DNA of 64,000 nucleotides, taken from contig NZ_JALPRE010000020.1 of assembly GCF_023195925.1 (NCBI RefSeq), positions 32,196 to 96,195 of the forward strand, in the 5' to 3' direction. This document shows, piece by piece, positions 24,734 through 34,404 of the stretch. The DNA is from Aquimarina acroporae (GTDB lineage: Bacteria > Bacteroidota > Bacteroidia > Flavobacteriales > Flavobacteriaceae). The notes under the pieces were generated by a model. It saw nothing but the letters and a program-made list of their open reading frames with translations. It searched no databases and was not told where the DNA came from. A program made the translations under genes and the position numbers. Positions within the stretch are counted from its first letter, which is position 1; each line of letters begins with the position of its first letter.

Positions 24734-26407
24734 ATGAATTTGAAAAACGTATTGATTAAAATTATGGCTATAGTAGCTATAATTTTTACTTTTTTATCCT
24801 GTGATGATGATTTCAATTCGGTTGGTAGCGAAATTATAGGAGATGTTAATTTTGAAGATCTTGAGTATGCAGCTATTCCAGTAGCATATACTCAAAAATT
24901 TGAGAGAGTACAAACATTAGGTTTGTCGTCTAACTTGCTTGGGGTTTATAACGATCCCGTTTATGGGCAATCTGTATATAGCGTTTTGTCGCAAGTACAA
25001 TTAGAAAGAGATGATCCTACTTTTGGTGATAATGCAAGAATGGACAGTGTAGTATTAAACATACCATATTTTAGTTCGATTACAGCAACAGAGACTAATG
25101 ATGCTGGAGAAACCATTACCACTTATGAGCTAGATTCTTTATATGGTAATCAACCATTCAGATTATCGATTTATAAATCAAACTACTTTTTAAGAGATTT
25201 CGATCCTGAGTCAAGTGATAGACAACAATATTTTTCAGATGATATAGCAACTATTGATGCTAATTTTGAAACTCAATTAAGAGAAGTTCCTTTATATACT
25301 AATGATGCGTTTATTCCTTCCCCTCTGGAAATAGAATTAGAAGGTCCAGACGGTAATGATGAAGGAACAGAGCCAGATATTACTAGAATTGCTCCTGCAT
25401 TTAGAATAAAACTTGATAATGACTTCTTTACTACTCAAATTTTAGATAAAGAAGGAGCTCCAGAACTAAGTAATGCCAATAACTTTAGAAATTATTTTAG
25501 AGGAATTTATTTCATGGTAGAGCCGGTAAATGGCAATGGTAGTATGTTTAGGTTCGATATGTCTAGAGCAGATATTACATTGTTTTATACATTTGACCGA
25601 GAAGATACTTCAGATTCTAATGGGGATGGAAGTACAACTGATATTATTGAAGACCAGTCAACATTAAGGTTAACTTTTGGTAATAATGTTATTAATGGTA
25701 TCGAGACCGACTTAAACGCAACGATAGCCAATGAGGTAATGACTGCCAATCAAGATAGAATTGCGGGAGAAGAAAACTTATACCTTAAAGGAGGAGATGG
25801 TTCTTATGCAATAATCGATTTGTTTGGAGGTACTGTGACGAACGAAAATGGCGAAGAAGAAAATGAGTTAGCTTTTTTACAGCGACAAAATTGGTTGGTC
25901 AATGATGCTACTTTAAAATTTTATATCAATCAGGATATGGTAACTTCTGGTGAAACCGAACCAGAAAGAGTATATATATTTAATCTCGATACAGGTGAAG
26001 TACTTATAGATTATCGTGCAGACGCAAGTGCTAATTTAGATAGTCCTTTATTTTCTGTTATAGACCACCTGGGAAGAATCTCCAGAGACTCAGACGATCA
26101 AGGAGAATTTTATGAGATAGGAATCACTCAACATATAATAAATGTTCTAAACGGTGATATCGAGAATGCTAAGTTAGGATTAGCGGTATCTCAAAATGTA
26201 AATATTATTACAAACGCAGATGGTTTTGCATTTGTACGAACAGATGACACTGATCCCAACAGTGATATTGTCTTAGGAGAAAGAATATCCCCCCTTTCAT
26301 CAATAGTTTCCCATGAAGGAACAGTTCTTTACGGTAATACCGAAGCTGTTCCCGAATCAAAACGTTTAAAACTAGATATTTTTTATACCGAATCAAAAAA
26401 CAACTAA
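24734..26407 (+). CDS. DUF4270 family lipoprotein
   Basis: A 557-aa lipoprotein: signal MNLKNVLIKIMAIVAIIF followed by TFLSC and acidic DDDFNSVGSEI. The DUF4270 pattern is clear: LLGVYNDPVYGQSVYSVLSQVQL near the N-terminus, a long beta-rich body, and NNFRNYFRGIYFMVEP in the middle. DUF4270 proteins are Bacteroidota surface or periplasmic proteins of unknown function. It sits between the starch-synthase-like gene (18 bp) and glmS (12 bp) in what looks like one operon. Confidence 0.88.
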   Translation: MNLKNVLIKIMAIVAIIFTFLSCDDDFNSVGSEIIGDVNFEDLEYAAIPVAYTQKFERVQTLGLSSNLLGVYNDPVYGQSVYSVLSQVQLERDDPTFGDNARMDSVVLNIPYFSSITATETNDAGETITTYELDSLYGNQPFRLSIYKSNYFLRDFDPESSDRQQYFSDDIATIDANFETQLREVPLYTNDAFIPSPLEIELEGPDGNDEGTEPDITRIAPAFRIKLDNDFFTTQILDKEGAPELSNANNFRNYFRGIYFMVEPVNGNGSMFRFDMSRADITLFYTFDREDTSDSNGDGSTTDIIEDQSTLRLTFGNNVINGIETDLNATIANEVMTANQDRIAGEENLYLKGGDGSYAIIDLFGGTVTNENGEEENELAFLQRQNWLVNDATLKFYINQDMVTSGETEPERVYIFNLDTGEVLIDYRADASANLDSPLFSVIDHLGRISRDSDDQGEFYEIGITQHIINVLNGDIENAKLGLAVSQNVNIITNADGFAFVRTDDTDPNSDIVLGERISPLSSIVSHEGTVLYGNTEAVPESKRLKLDIFYTESKNN

Positions 26408-26419
26408 AAAACTTAAATC

Positions 26420-28267
26420 ATGTGTGGAATCGTAGGTTATATAGGTCATAGGGAGGCTTATCCAATCGTTCTAAAAGGATTAAAAAGACTCGAGTACAGG
26501 GGGTACGACTCGGCAGGAATTGCCCTTTACGATGGTAACGAAATTAAATTGTCGAAGACCAAAGGTAAGGTAGTAGATCTTGAGGAACGAGTAGAAAAAG
26601 AAATTTCAACAAACGGAAGCATAGGAATTGGTCATACCAGATGGGCTACTCATGGGGTGCCAAATGACGTAAATTCTCATCCTCATTACTCTAATTCTGG
26701 AAATTTAGTGATTATTCATAATGGAATTATAGAAAACTATGAATCTCTAAGAAAAGAATTGTTAAATCGAGGGTATTCCTTTAATTCAGAAACTGATACA
26801 GAGGTATTGGTTAATCTAATTGAGGATGTAAAGACCAAAGAGAATGTAAAACTTGGTAAGGCTGTGCAAATGGCTTTGAACCAAACTGTAGGAGCATACG
26901 CAATTGCGGTTTTTGATAAGCAAAAACCAGACGAAATTGTTGTAGCACGATTAGGGAGCCCTTTGGCAATCGGTGTTGGTGAAGATGAGTTTTTTATCGC
27001 TTCAGATGCCTCTCCTTTTATAGAGTACACAAACAATGCAATCTATCTTGAAGATGGAGAAATGGCCATTGTAAGAAGAAACAAAGGGGTGAAGATTCGT
27101 AAAATACATGACGATAGTTTAGTAGATCCCTATTTGCAAGAACTACAAATTAATCTTGAGCAAATCGAAAAAGGAGGTTATGACCATTTTATGCTTAAGG
27201 AAATATATGAGCAACCAAGTGCGATAAGTGATACCTATAGAGGTAGAATGCTTGTGTCAGATGGGATTATTAAAATGGCGGGGATCGATGATAATCTGGC
27301 TAAACTTTTAAATGCAAAACGTATTTTAATTATTGCCTGTGGAACATCATGGCATGCTGGTTTGGTTGCCGAATATATTTTTGAAGAATTAGTTCGAATT
27401 CCGGTTGAGGTTGAATATGCTTCAGAGTTTAGATATCGTAACCCTGTAATACATCAGGATGATGTGGTAATTGCAATCTCTCAAAGTGGAGAAACTGCCG
27501 ATACTATGGCTGCGATCAAATTGGCAAAGGAAAAAGGAGCATTTGTTTTTGGTGTATGTAATGTAGTAGGGTCTTCAATTTCAAGAGAAACACATGCCGG
27601 AGCATATACACATGCAGGTCCTGAAATTGGGGTAGCATCAACAAAAGCGTTTACTACACAAATTACTATTCTTTCTTTAATAGCATTAAAGCTTGCAGAG
27701 CGAAAAGGAACTATATCAAATAGCGACTTCTTCTATTATTTACAGGAATTAGAAAGAATTCCGGAGAAAGTTAAAAAAGCGCTAGAGTCTAATGATCATA
27801 TTCAGCATATTGCCGATACATATAAGGATGCTAAAAACTTCTTGTATTTGGGTAGAGGATATAATTTCCCTGTTGCGTTGGAAGGAGCATTAAAACTTAA
27901 AGAGATTTCTTATATCCATGCAGAAGGATATCCTGCTGCAGAAATGAAACATGGTCCTATTGCACTTATTGATGAGCAAATGCCAGTTGTAGTTATTGCA
28001 ACCAAGAAAGGACATTATGAAAAGGTGGTTAGTAATATTCAGGAAATCAAATCTAGAAAAGGTAAAATCATTGGTATAGTTACCGAAGGTGATGTGACTG
28101 TTAAAGAATTGGCAGATCATGTTATTGAGATACCTGAAACAATAGAGTTTTTAACTCCATTACTTACTACAATTCCATTGCAGTTGTTATCATACCATAT
28201 TGCGGTAATGCTTGGTAAAGATGTAGATCAACCAAGAAATTTAGCTAAATCTGTAACAGTAGAATAA
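26420..28267 (+). CDS. glmS: Glutamine--fructose-6-phosphate aminotransferase
   Basis: This is a complete 615-aa enzyme. Cys2 of MCGIVGYIG is the glutaminase nucleophile of the N-terminal Ntn domain. Two SIS sugar-isomerase domains follow (ILIIACGTSWHAG...; AISQSGETADTMA; FLYLGRGYNFPVALEGALKLKE), and the end is PRNLAKSVTVE as in all GlmS. It makes glucosamine-6-phosphate, the first step to UDP-GlcNAc for peptidoglycan and lipid A. Last gene of a probable operon, followed by a terminator. Confidence 0.97.
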   Translation: MCGIVGYIGHREAYPIVLKGLKRLEYRGYDSAGIALYDGNEIKLSKTKGKVVDLEERVEKEISTNGSIGIGHTRWATHGVPNDVNSHPHYSNSGNLVIIHNGIIENYESLRKELLNRGYSFNSETDTEVLVNLIEDVKTKENVKLGKAVQMALNQTVGAYAIAVFDKQKPDEIVVARLGSPLAIGVGEDEFFIASDASPFIEYTNNAIYLEDGEMAIVRRNKGVKIRKIHDDSLVDPYLQELQINLEQIEKGGYDHFMLKEIYEQPSAISDTYRGRMLVSDGIIKMAGIDDNLAKLLNAKRILIIACGTSWHAGLVAEYIFEELVRIPVEVEYASEFRYRNPVIHQDDVVIAISQSGETADTMAAIKLAKEKGAFVFGVCNVVGSSISRETHAGAYTHAGPEIGVASTKAFTTQITILSLIALKLAERKGTISNSDFFYYLQELERIPEKVKKALESNDHIQHIADTYKDAKNFLYLGRGYNFPVALEGALKLKEISYIHAEGYPAAEMKHGPIALIDEQMPVVVIATKKGHYEKVVSNIQEIKSRKGKIIGIVTEGDVTVKELADHVIEIPETIEFLTPLLTTIPLQLLSYHIAVMLGKDVDQPRNLAKSVTVE

Positions 28268-28289
28268 GGCATATTTATTTAATAATCGC

Positions 28290-28320
28290 AAAAGCCAGCT
28301 TATTTGAGCTGGCTTTTTTT
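28290..28320 (+). terminator. Terminator after glmS
   Basis: AAAAGCCAGCT / AGCTGGCTTTT, 6-nt loop, T tail. The following 28321-28624 stretch has no gene and carries the promoter of the first TonB receptor. Confidence 0.9.
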
Positions 28321-28518
28321 ATAACATTCAATGGTTCAAGGTATTGAATATCTATTGTTATGGTTATACCTGTCTTAATTATTTTTAGTAGTTTTATGTA
28401 TATCTACATTTCGTCATTGCATTACGTTCAACTTTACCCCAAAAACACGTTTTTTTAACAAATTATTGATTTTCAGGGTCGTTAAACAACATTTTTTCAC
28501 GATAAAACGCACTTTTTC

Positions 28519-28548
28519 TTTGTTTTTTGCGAAAAAAGTGTAGTTTTG
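28519..28548 (+). promoter_or_regulatory. Promoter of first TonB-receptor gene
   Basis: TTTG (28519-28522), 18 nt, TAGTTTTG (28541-28548) is a near-consensus Bacteroidota promoter. The transcript would begin about 28554, 70 nt before the ATG at 28625. Confidence 0.7.
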
Positions 28549-28567
28549 CATCCCAAATATTAAAGAT

Positions 28568-28587
28568 TTCTTATGCGTGCATAAGAA
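28568..28587. promoter_or_regulatory. Palindrome just after the receptor start site
   Basis: TTCTTATGC-GT-GCATAAGAA is a perfect 9-bp inverted repeat lying about 20 nt downstream of the -7 box, inside the predicted 5' leader. It could be a repressor operator at the transcription start or an RNA hairpin. Confidence 0.55.
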
Positions 28588-28624
28588 GAATCAACTTAAT
28601 TATATATAAACTACAAATCTACTT

Positions 28625-31390
28625 ATGAGAACAATTACGCTAGTTTTAATGCTTTTTTCAAGCATTATTGGAATGGCACAAAATGTGGTAAATGGTAGGG
28701 TTATTGATGGATTCGATCAACCTATACCAGGAGTAAGTGTTACTGTTAAAGGTACTGATGTTTCTACGATCACAGACTTTGATGGAAACTTTACCTTGAC
28801 AACGGATAAAGATTATCCTTTTACGCTAGAAGCATCAAGTATTGGTTTTGATCCTACTACCGTAGTGGTGACTTCGCAAACTGGAGAAGTTACAATTGTA
28901 TTAGAAGACATTACTTTCTTAGATGAGTTGGTAATCTCGGCTTCTCGTGCACCAGAACGTTTATTCGAATCTCCGGTAACTATCGAAAGATATGGTATCA
29001 AGGAAATTAAAAATGCAACTTCGGCAGATTTCTATGGAGACCTTGAAAATATAAAAGGAGTTGATATTAATACTAATAGTTTAGCATTAAAATCTATTAA
29101 CACCAGAGGTTTTGCTACATTCACCAACACTCGTTTTGTACAGTTAATCGATGGTATGGACAATACTGCTCCAGCACTTAATTTTGTACTTGGTAACTTG
29201 GTTGGTTTAAGTGAGCTTGATGTACAAAGTGTCGAATTACTTCCAGGAGCATCTTCTGCACTTTATGGTGCGAATGCTTTTAATGGAATATTATTCATGA
29301 ATAGTAAAAATCCGTTCGATCATCAAGGAATTAGTGCTTATGCAAAAGGAGGTATTACATCTCAGGAAGCAGCAGGTGATAATGAATTTTATGACGTTGG
29401 TATTAGAATGGCGCACGCTTTTTCAGATAAATTAGCAGCAAAAGCAAGTTTTTCTATCCTTAACGGTACAGACTGGTTAGCAGCAGACAAAAGAGATTTA
29501 GATAATCCGGGAGCAACAAGAGAGAACAATGTTGGATATGATGGATTAAACGTATATGGTGATGAAGCTAAAGGTTCGTTAAGAGGACTTGCTTCTCAAA
29601 ACCCTGGTTTTGATCCAGCGTTATTGCCATTACTGCCAGAAACAGTGGTAAGTAGAACAGGTTATGATGAAGCAGATCTTAATGCTAATGATGTAGAGAG
29701 TATAAAATTTGACGCTGCTTTACACTACAGACCGTTTGCTGATGATTTTGAAATCATTTATGCTGGTAAATTAGGTAGAGGTACAACAGTTACTCAGGAC
29801 GCCAACAGAACGCTATTACGTAACTTCTTTTTACAACAGCATAAACTTGAGATTAAAAATGATAACTTCTTTTTAAGAGGATATATTACTGCTGAAGATG
29901 CTGGAGATTCTTACGATATTCGATTTACAGGATTAAATATTAATAATGCTTGGAAATCTGACTCGCAGTGGTTTACAGAATATATTGGAACATATCTAGC
30001 GACAATTGGTGGAAACCCTAACGATCCTGCTGCCCAAGCAGCAGCTCACGCTGCAGCACGACAAGTTGCAGATACAGGACGTCTTATCCCTGGTACTCCA
30101 GAATTTCAACAAGCGTTTGATCAGGTGACTAGTAATCCAGATCTTGCAACAGGTTCTAAGTTCTTGGAGAAATCTTCTTTTAGACATGCTGATGGAAATT
30201 ATAACTTTAGCCACTTAACAAGTAATTTTGCCGATATTCAAATTGGTGGATCTTTTAGAGAGTACAAATTAAATTCTGAAGGAACGGTTTTTACCGATGT
30301 AGATGGGCCTATCAAATATTCTGAATATGGTCTATATACGCAGCTTCAGAGAAAATTATTGGACGAAAGATTAAAATTAACTGGATCTGTTCGTTATGAC
30401 AAGTCTCAGTTGTTTGATGGTAATTTCTCACCTAGATTCTCTATCAGTTATACGTTCGGAGAAAATAAAACACGTAACCTACGTGCATCTGTACAAACAG
30501 GTTTCAGAAACCCAACTACTCAGGATTTATTTATTGGTCTTGATATAGGAAGAACGCTTTTAGTTGGTTCAGCAGAAGAAAACTTAGACAGATATAGAGT
30601 AGTAGACGATTTTAATAACGTTTACACAGCTAGAGACGCATATGAGAATTCGTATTCTGCTAGTTCGGTACAACGATTTGCAGCATCAGGAAACCCTGCA
30701 GATTTAGAAGTAGCTGATATTGATATCGTAAAGCCTGAAAAAGTAACTGCTTATGAGGTTGGATATAGAGCACAGTTTGGTAACTTCATTTTTGATGGTA
30801 GTGTATACTATAACCAGTATCAGGATTTTATTGCTAACGAAACTGTTGTAGTGCCTGGACAAGGTGTAGTAAACGGTTCAGCTGCAGAGCAGTTATTAGC
30901 TGTACAATCACTAGCTAGTGCTGGTACAAGAAGAACATTTACTGCTTCTACTAACTCTGACGTAGATATTAATTCTTACGGAGCAATCGCAGGATTTACA
31001 TATAAGCTGAATGGATTCGATTTTAATGCGAGTTATACATTTGCAGAACAAGATTTTGATCAGGAAGAGGAGCCAGATTTTAGAAGTAACTTTAACACGC
31101 CTAAGCACAAGGTTAAAGCTTCTGTAGGTAACGATGAGGTATTTAAGAATTTTGGATTCAATGCTAATGTAATCTGGAGTGATGATTTCTTCTGGGAGTC
31201 TGATTTTGGAGTTGGTGAGATACCTTCTTATACAGTAATTAATGCTCAAATTAATTACACAATCCCTGCAATAAAAACCAACTTAAAAATAGGAGCCAAC
31301 AATATTGGTGGAGATGAGTACTTCACAGCGGTTGGATCTGGATTTATTGGTTCTCAGTATTATATTGGATTATCAATCAACAATCTATAA
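28625..31390 (+). CDS. TonB-dependent outer-membrane receptor (first of tandem pair)
   Basis: The 921-aa protein begins with a signal peptide (MRTITLVLMLFSSIIGMA). A carboxypeptidase-regulatory-like domain follows (about 22-100; VVNGRVIDGFDQPIPGVSV, ITDFDGNFTL), then a TonB plug (about 110-230; VQSVELLPGASSALYGANAF) and a 22-stranded-type barrel ending SQYYIGLSINNL. TonB/ExbBD energise uptake of a ligand through it. It is highly similar along its whole length to the next gene. No SusD partner is present. The downstream SGNH lipoprotein hints at an ester-containing substrate, which is inference. Confidence 0.93.
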   Translation: MRTITLVLMLFSSIIGMAQNVVNGRVIDGFDQPIPGVSVTVKGTDVSTITDFDGNFTLTTDKDYPFTLEASSIGFDPTTVVVTSQTGEVTIVLEDITFLDELVISASRAPERLFESPVTIERYGIKEIKNATSADFYGDLENIKGVDINTNSLALKSINTRGFATFTNTRFVQLIDGMDNTAPALNFVLGNLVGLSELDVQSVELLPGASSALYGANAFNGILFMNSKNPFDHQGISAYAKGGITSQEAAGDNEFYDVGIRMAHAFSDKLAAKASFSILNGTDWLAADKRDLDNPGATRENNVGYDGLNVYGDEAKGSLRGLASQNPGFDPALLPLLPETVVSRTGYDEADLNANDVESIKFDAALHYRPFADDFEIIYAGKLGRGTTVTQDANRTLLRNFFLQQHKLEIKNDNFFLRGYITAEDAGDSYDIRFTGLNINNAWKSDSQWFTEYIGTYLATIGGNPNDPAAQAAAHAAARQVADTGRLIPGTPEFQQAFDQVTSNPDLATGSKFLEKSSFRHADGNYNFSHLTSNFADIQIGGSFREYKLNSEGTVFTDVDGPIKYSEYGLYTQLQRKLLDERLKLTGSVRYDKSQLFDGNFSPRFSISYTFGENKTRNLRASVQTGFRNPTTQDLFIGLDIGRTLLVGSAEENLDRYRVVDDFNNVYTARDAYENSYSASSVQRFAASGNPADLEVADIDIVKPEKVTAYEVGYRAQFGNFIFDGSVYYNQYQDFIANETVVVPGQGVVNGSAAEQLLAVQSLASAGTRRTFTASTNSDVDINSYGAIAGFTYKLNGFDFNASYTFAEQDFDQEEEPDFRSNFNTPKHKVKASVGNDEVFKNFGFNANVIWSDDFFWESDFGVGEIPSYTVINAQINYTIPAIKTNLKIGANNIGGDEYFTAVGSGFIGSQYYIGLSINNL

Positions 31391-31418
31391 TAAAGATTGT
31401 TAAAAAACATAAAATTTT

Positions 31419-31454
31419 AAGACCCGTCTGAATTTTCAGACGGGTCTTTTTTTT
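31419..31454 (+). terminator. Strong terminator between the two receptor genes
   Basis: AAGACCCGTCTG / CAGACGGGTCTT (12 bp, loop AATTTT) with a T tail. The second receptor therefore needs its own promoter, within 31455-31606. Confidence 0.92.
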
Positions 31455-31606
31455 TGGCTAGTTTAAGCTATAATGCAGAAATAATTGAATTGCGAATACT
31501 GTTACGTATTACTTTGTGTAGTATTTATACAATAAAGGTTTAACAACTTTATTAAAAAATTCATAAAAAAACGTATATTGTTGTCATAACTTTAAAATTC
31601 AGGGGT

Positions 31607-34375
31607 ATGAGAACAACTACATTAGTGGTAATGCTAATAATGAGTGTCGTCGCTACTGCGCAAACTACAATTAAAGGAAAAGTAGTAGATGACAACGATC
31701 AACCAATTCCGGGGGCAAATATTGCTGTAAAAGGAGCACCAGTCGGTACAGTTACCGATTTCGATGGTCTCTTTTCTTTAACAGTAGATCAATCGCCTCC
31801 ATTTACTATAGAAGTTAGTAGTGTTGGTTTCGAAACAAGTTCAACGGTCATTACATCACAAAATGCAGAAGTAACCATTACACTTAAAGAAGGAACAGAG
31901 TTAGACGAAGTAGTAATTTCTGCTTCCAGAACTCCAGAACGTATATTCGAATCACCTGTAAGTGTCGAACGTTTTGGGATCAAGGAAATCAAAAACACAC
32001 CTGCTCCCGACTTCTATGATGGTTTAGAGGCGCTAAAAGGTGTAGATATCAACACCAATAGTTTAACTTTTAAATCGATTAATACCAGAGGTTTTGCTTC
32101 ATTTGCCAACACTCGTTTTGTACAATTGGTAGATGGTATGGATAATACAGCTCCGGCCTTAAATTTTGTTTTAGGAAACTTAATTGGTATGAACGAAATT
32201 GATGTTAATAGTGTCGAACTTCTTCCAGGTGCTTCTTCTGCTTTGTATGGTGCAAATGCTTTTAATGGTATTTTATTTATGACCAGTAAAAGTCCCTTCG
32301 ATCATCAGGGAATTAGCGCTTACTTCAAAGGAGGGATTACTTCGCAAGAAGCAGCTGGCGACAACGAATACTATGATTATGGAATAAGAATTGCACATGC
32401 ATTTTCTGATAAGTTTGCCGCGAAAGCCAATTTTTCATATCTAAGAGGTACAGACTGGTTTGCAGTGAGTGAGGTTAATGTTCTTGATCCAGATACAGAC
32501 AGAACAGATCCAAACTATGATGGATTGAACGTTTATGGAGATGAAGTAAGTACAAATATTAGAGGAGTTGGTGAAGCTTTAGTTAATTTGGGAGTATTAC
32601 CAGCCGGTGCAGAGAATTTATTGCCAAATGAGAATGTAAGTAGAACAGGATATCTAGAGAGTGATCTCAATGATTATCCTGCCGAAAGTGTAAAATTTGA
32701 TGCAGCATTACATTATAGGCCTTTTGCCAATGATCTAGAGTTGATTTATGTAGGAAAAGTAGGTAGAGGTACCACTATTTACCAAGGAGCTAACAGATAT
32801 TCTATTCGTAATTTTTTCTTACAACAACATAAGTTAGAAATCAAAAATAATAATTTTTTCATAAGAGGATATATAACAGACGAGGATGCTGGAGACTCTT
32901 ATGATACGCGATTTACGGGTATTAATATAAATAGAGCTTGGAAAGATGATTCAACCTGGTTTGGAGAATATGCCGGAGCGTTTGCACAAGCATCTTTAGC
33001 AGGAGTGTTACCAGAACAGGCGCATGCAATTGCAAGACAAACTGCAGATACTGGTAGGTTAATACCAGGAACACCAGAATTTCAACAAACGTTTAATCGA
33101 GTGATTCAAGATCCAGATTTGTCTACAGGGTCAAGATTTCAAGATAACACACAACTGAGACATGCCGATGTTAATTATAATTTTAGTCATATTACCCAAG
33201 ACTTTGCCGATATTCAAGTGGGGGGGTCTTTTAGAGAATACAAACTAAATTCATCGGGTACTATTTTTACAGATTTTGATGGGCCCATTCGTTATTCAGA
33301 ATTTGGAGTATATACTCAAATTCAAAAGAAATTTGCAGATGAAAGAGCTAAGGTAACTGCCTCTGTTCGTTATGATAAGTCAGAATTGTTTGACGGAAAT
33401 TTCTCTCCAAGACTATCAATAGGATATACTTTGGGAGAAGAAAGAAATCATAATATACGTGCTTCGGTGCAAACCGGTTTTAGAAATCCAACCACACAAG
33501 ATCTTTATATAGGTTTAGATGTAGGTAGAGCAATCCTTGTAGGTTCTGCAGAAGATAATCTGGATAGAGATGTGCGTACTTTTTCTGGAACTGATATTAG
33601 TGGAGAAGGACAGGGTATTTTAGGATCAGACAGTGTAGATATTGTAGGTAGGTCAGCATATGAAAATTCGTTCTCTGCTTCTTCAGTACTAGCGGGAGCT
33701 CCTGTTAGGTCTACTGCAAGTCCGGTAAAGCCTGAAAAAGTAACAGCGTTTGAAGTTGGATATAGAGGAAAAGTAGAGAAATTTATTATAGATATAAGCG
33801 CATATTACAACCAATACAAGGATTTTATTTCGACACAAAATGTTATTATACCATTCTATGGAGAAGTTGGTGATGGAGCATTGTCGCTGTTGGCATTACA
33901 AAATGATGATTTTGAAGTATACCAGGCCTATACGAATTCTAATGTAGATATACGATCTCTTGGGGTTACAGCTGGTGTGAATACTAAGCTCCCTGGAGAT
34001 TTTGATTTAGGTGTTAATTATACGTTTGCAGAGCAGGATTTAGATAGAGATCAAGATCCTGATTTCAGAACCGAATTCAATACACCAAAGCATAAGGTAA
34101 AAGCTACATTTGGACATGCGAATTTATTTAAGAACTTTGGATTTAACGCTAGTTATCGTTGGAGTGATGATTATTTCTGGGAAGCTGCCTTTGGAAATGG
34201 GGAAGTTCCTTCGTTCTCGGTAATTGATGCACAAATTAATTATAAAATTCCTTCATTAAAAACTGTATTAAAGGCAGGTGCTACCAACATCGGTGGAGAT
34301 GAATATTTTACTGCTTTCGGAACTGGACTAATAGGATCCCAGTATTATATTAGTTTAACAATAAACAGTCTGTAA
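31607..34375 (+). CDS. TonB-dependent outer-membrane receptor (second of tandem pair)
   Basis: The 922-aa protein has the same domain order as its neighbour: signal peptide MRTTTLVVMLIMSVVATA, carboxypeptidase-like domain (VTDFDGLFSL), plug (VNSVELLPGASSALYGANAF) and barrel ending SQYYISLTINSL. The pair shares long identical blocks in the plug and differs mostly in predicted extracellular loops (for example around residues 300-345 and 660-760). That fits duplication followed by ligand divergence. Its stop overlaps a possible ATG of the SGNH lipoprotein gene (TAATG), indicating coupling. Confidence 0.93.
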   Translation: MRTTTLVVMLIMSVVATAQTTIKGKVVDDNDQPIPGANIAVKGAPVGTVTDFDGLFSLTVDQSPPFTIEVSSVGFETSSTVITSQNAEVTITLKEGTELDEVVISASRTPERIFESPVSVERFGIKEIKNTPAPDFYDGLEALKGVDINTNSLTFKSINTRGFASFANTRFVQLVDGMDNTAPALNFVLGNLIGMNEIDVNSVELLPGASSALYGANAFNGILFMTSKSPFDHQGISAYFKGGITSQEAAGDNEYYDYGIRIAHAFSDKFAAKANFSYLRGTDWFAVSEVNVLDPDTDRTDPNYDGLNVYGDEVSTNIRGVGEALVNLGVLPAGAENLLPNENVSRTGYLESDLNDYPAESVKFDAALHYRPFANDLELIYVGKVGRGTTIYQGANRYSIRNFFLQQHKLEIKNNNFFIRGYITDEDAGDSYDTRFTGININRAWKDDSTWFGEYAGAFAQASLAGVLPEQAHAIARQTADTGRLIPGTPEFQQTFNRVIQDPDLSTGSRFQDNTQLRHADVNYNFSHITQDFADIQVGGSFREYKLNSSGTIFTDFDGPIRYSEFGVYTQIQKKFADERAKVTASVRYDKSELFDGNFSPRLSIGYTLGEERNHNIRASVQTGFRNPTTQDLYIGLDVGRAILVGSAEDNLDRDVRTFSGTDISGEGQGILGSDSVDIVGRSAYENSFSASSVLAGAPVRSTASPVKPEKVTAFEVGYRGKVEKFIIDISAYYNQYKDFISTQNVIIPFYGEVGDGALSLLALQNDDFEVYQAYTNSNVDIRSLGVTAGVNTKLPGDFDLGVNYTFAEQDLDRDQDPDFRTEFNTPKHKVKATFGHANLFKNFGFNASYRWSDDYFWEAAFGNGEVPSFSVIDAQINYKIPSLKTVLKAGATNIGGDEYFTAFGTGLIGSQYYISLTINSL

Positions 34376-34404
34376 TGAATAATGATAATCTAAAAAAGAT
34401 ATTT

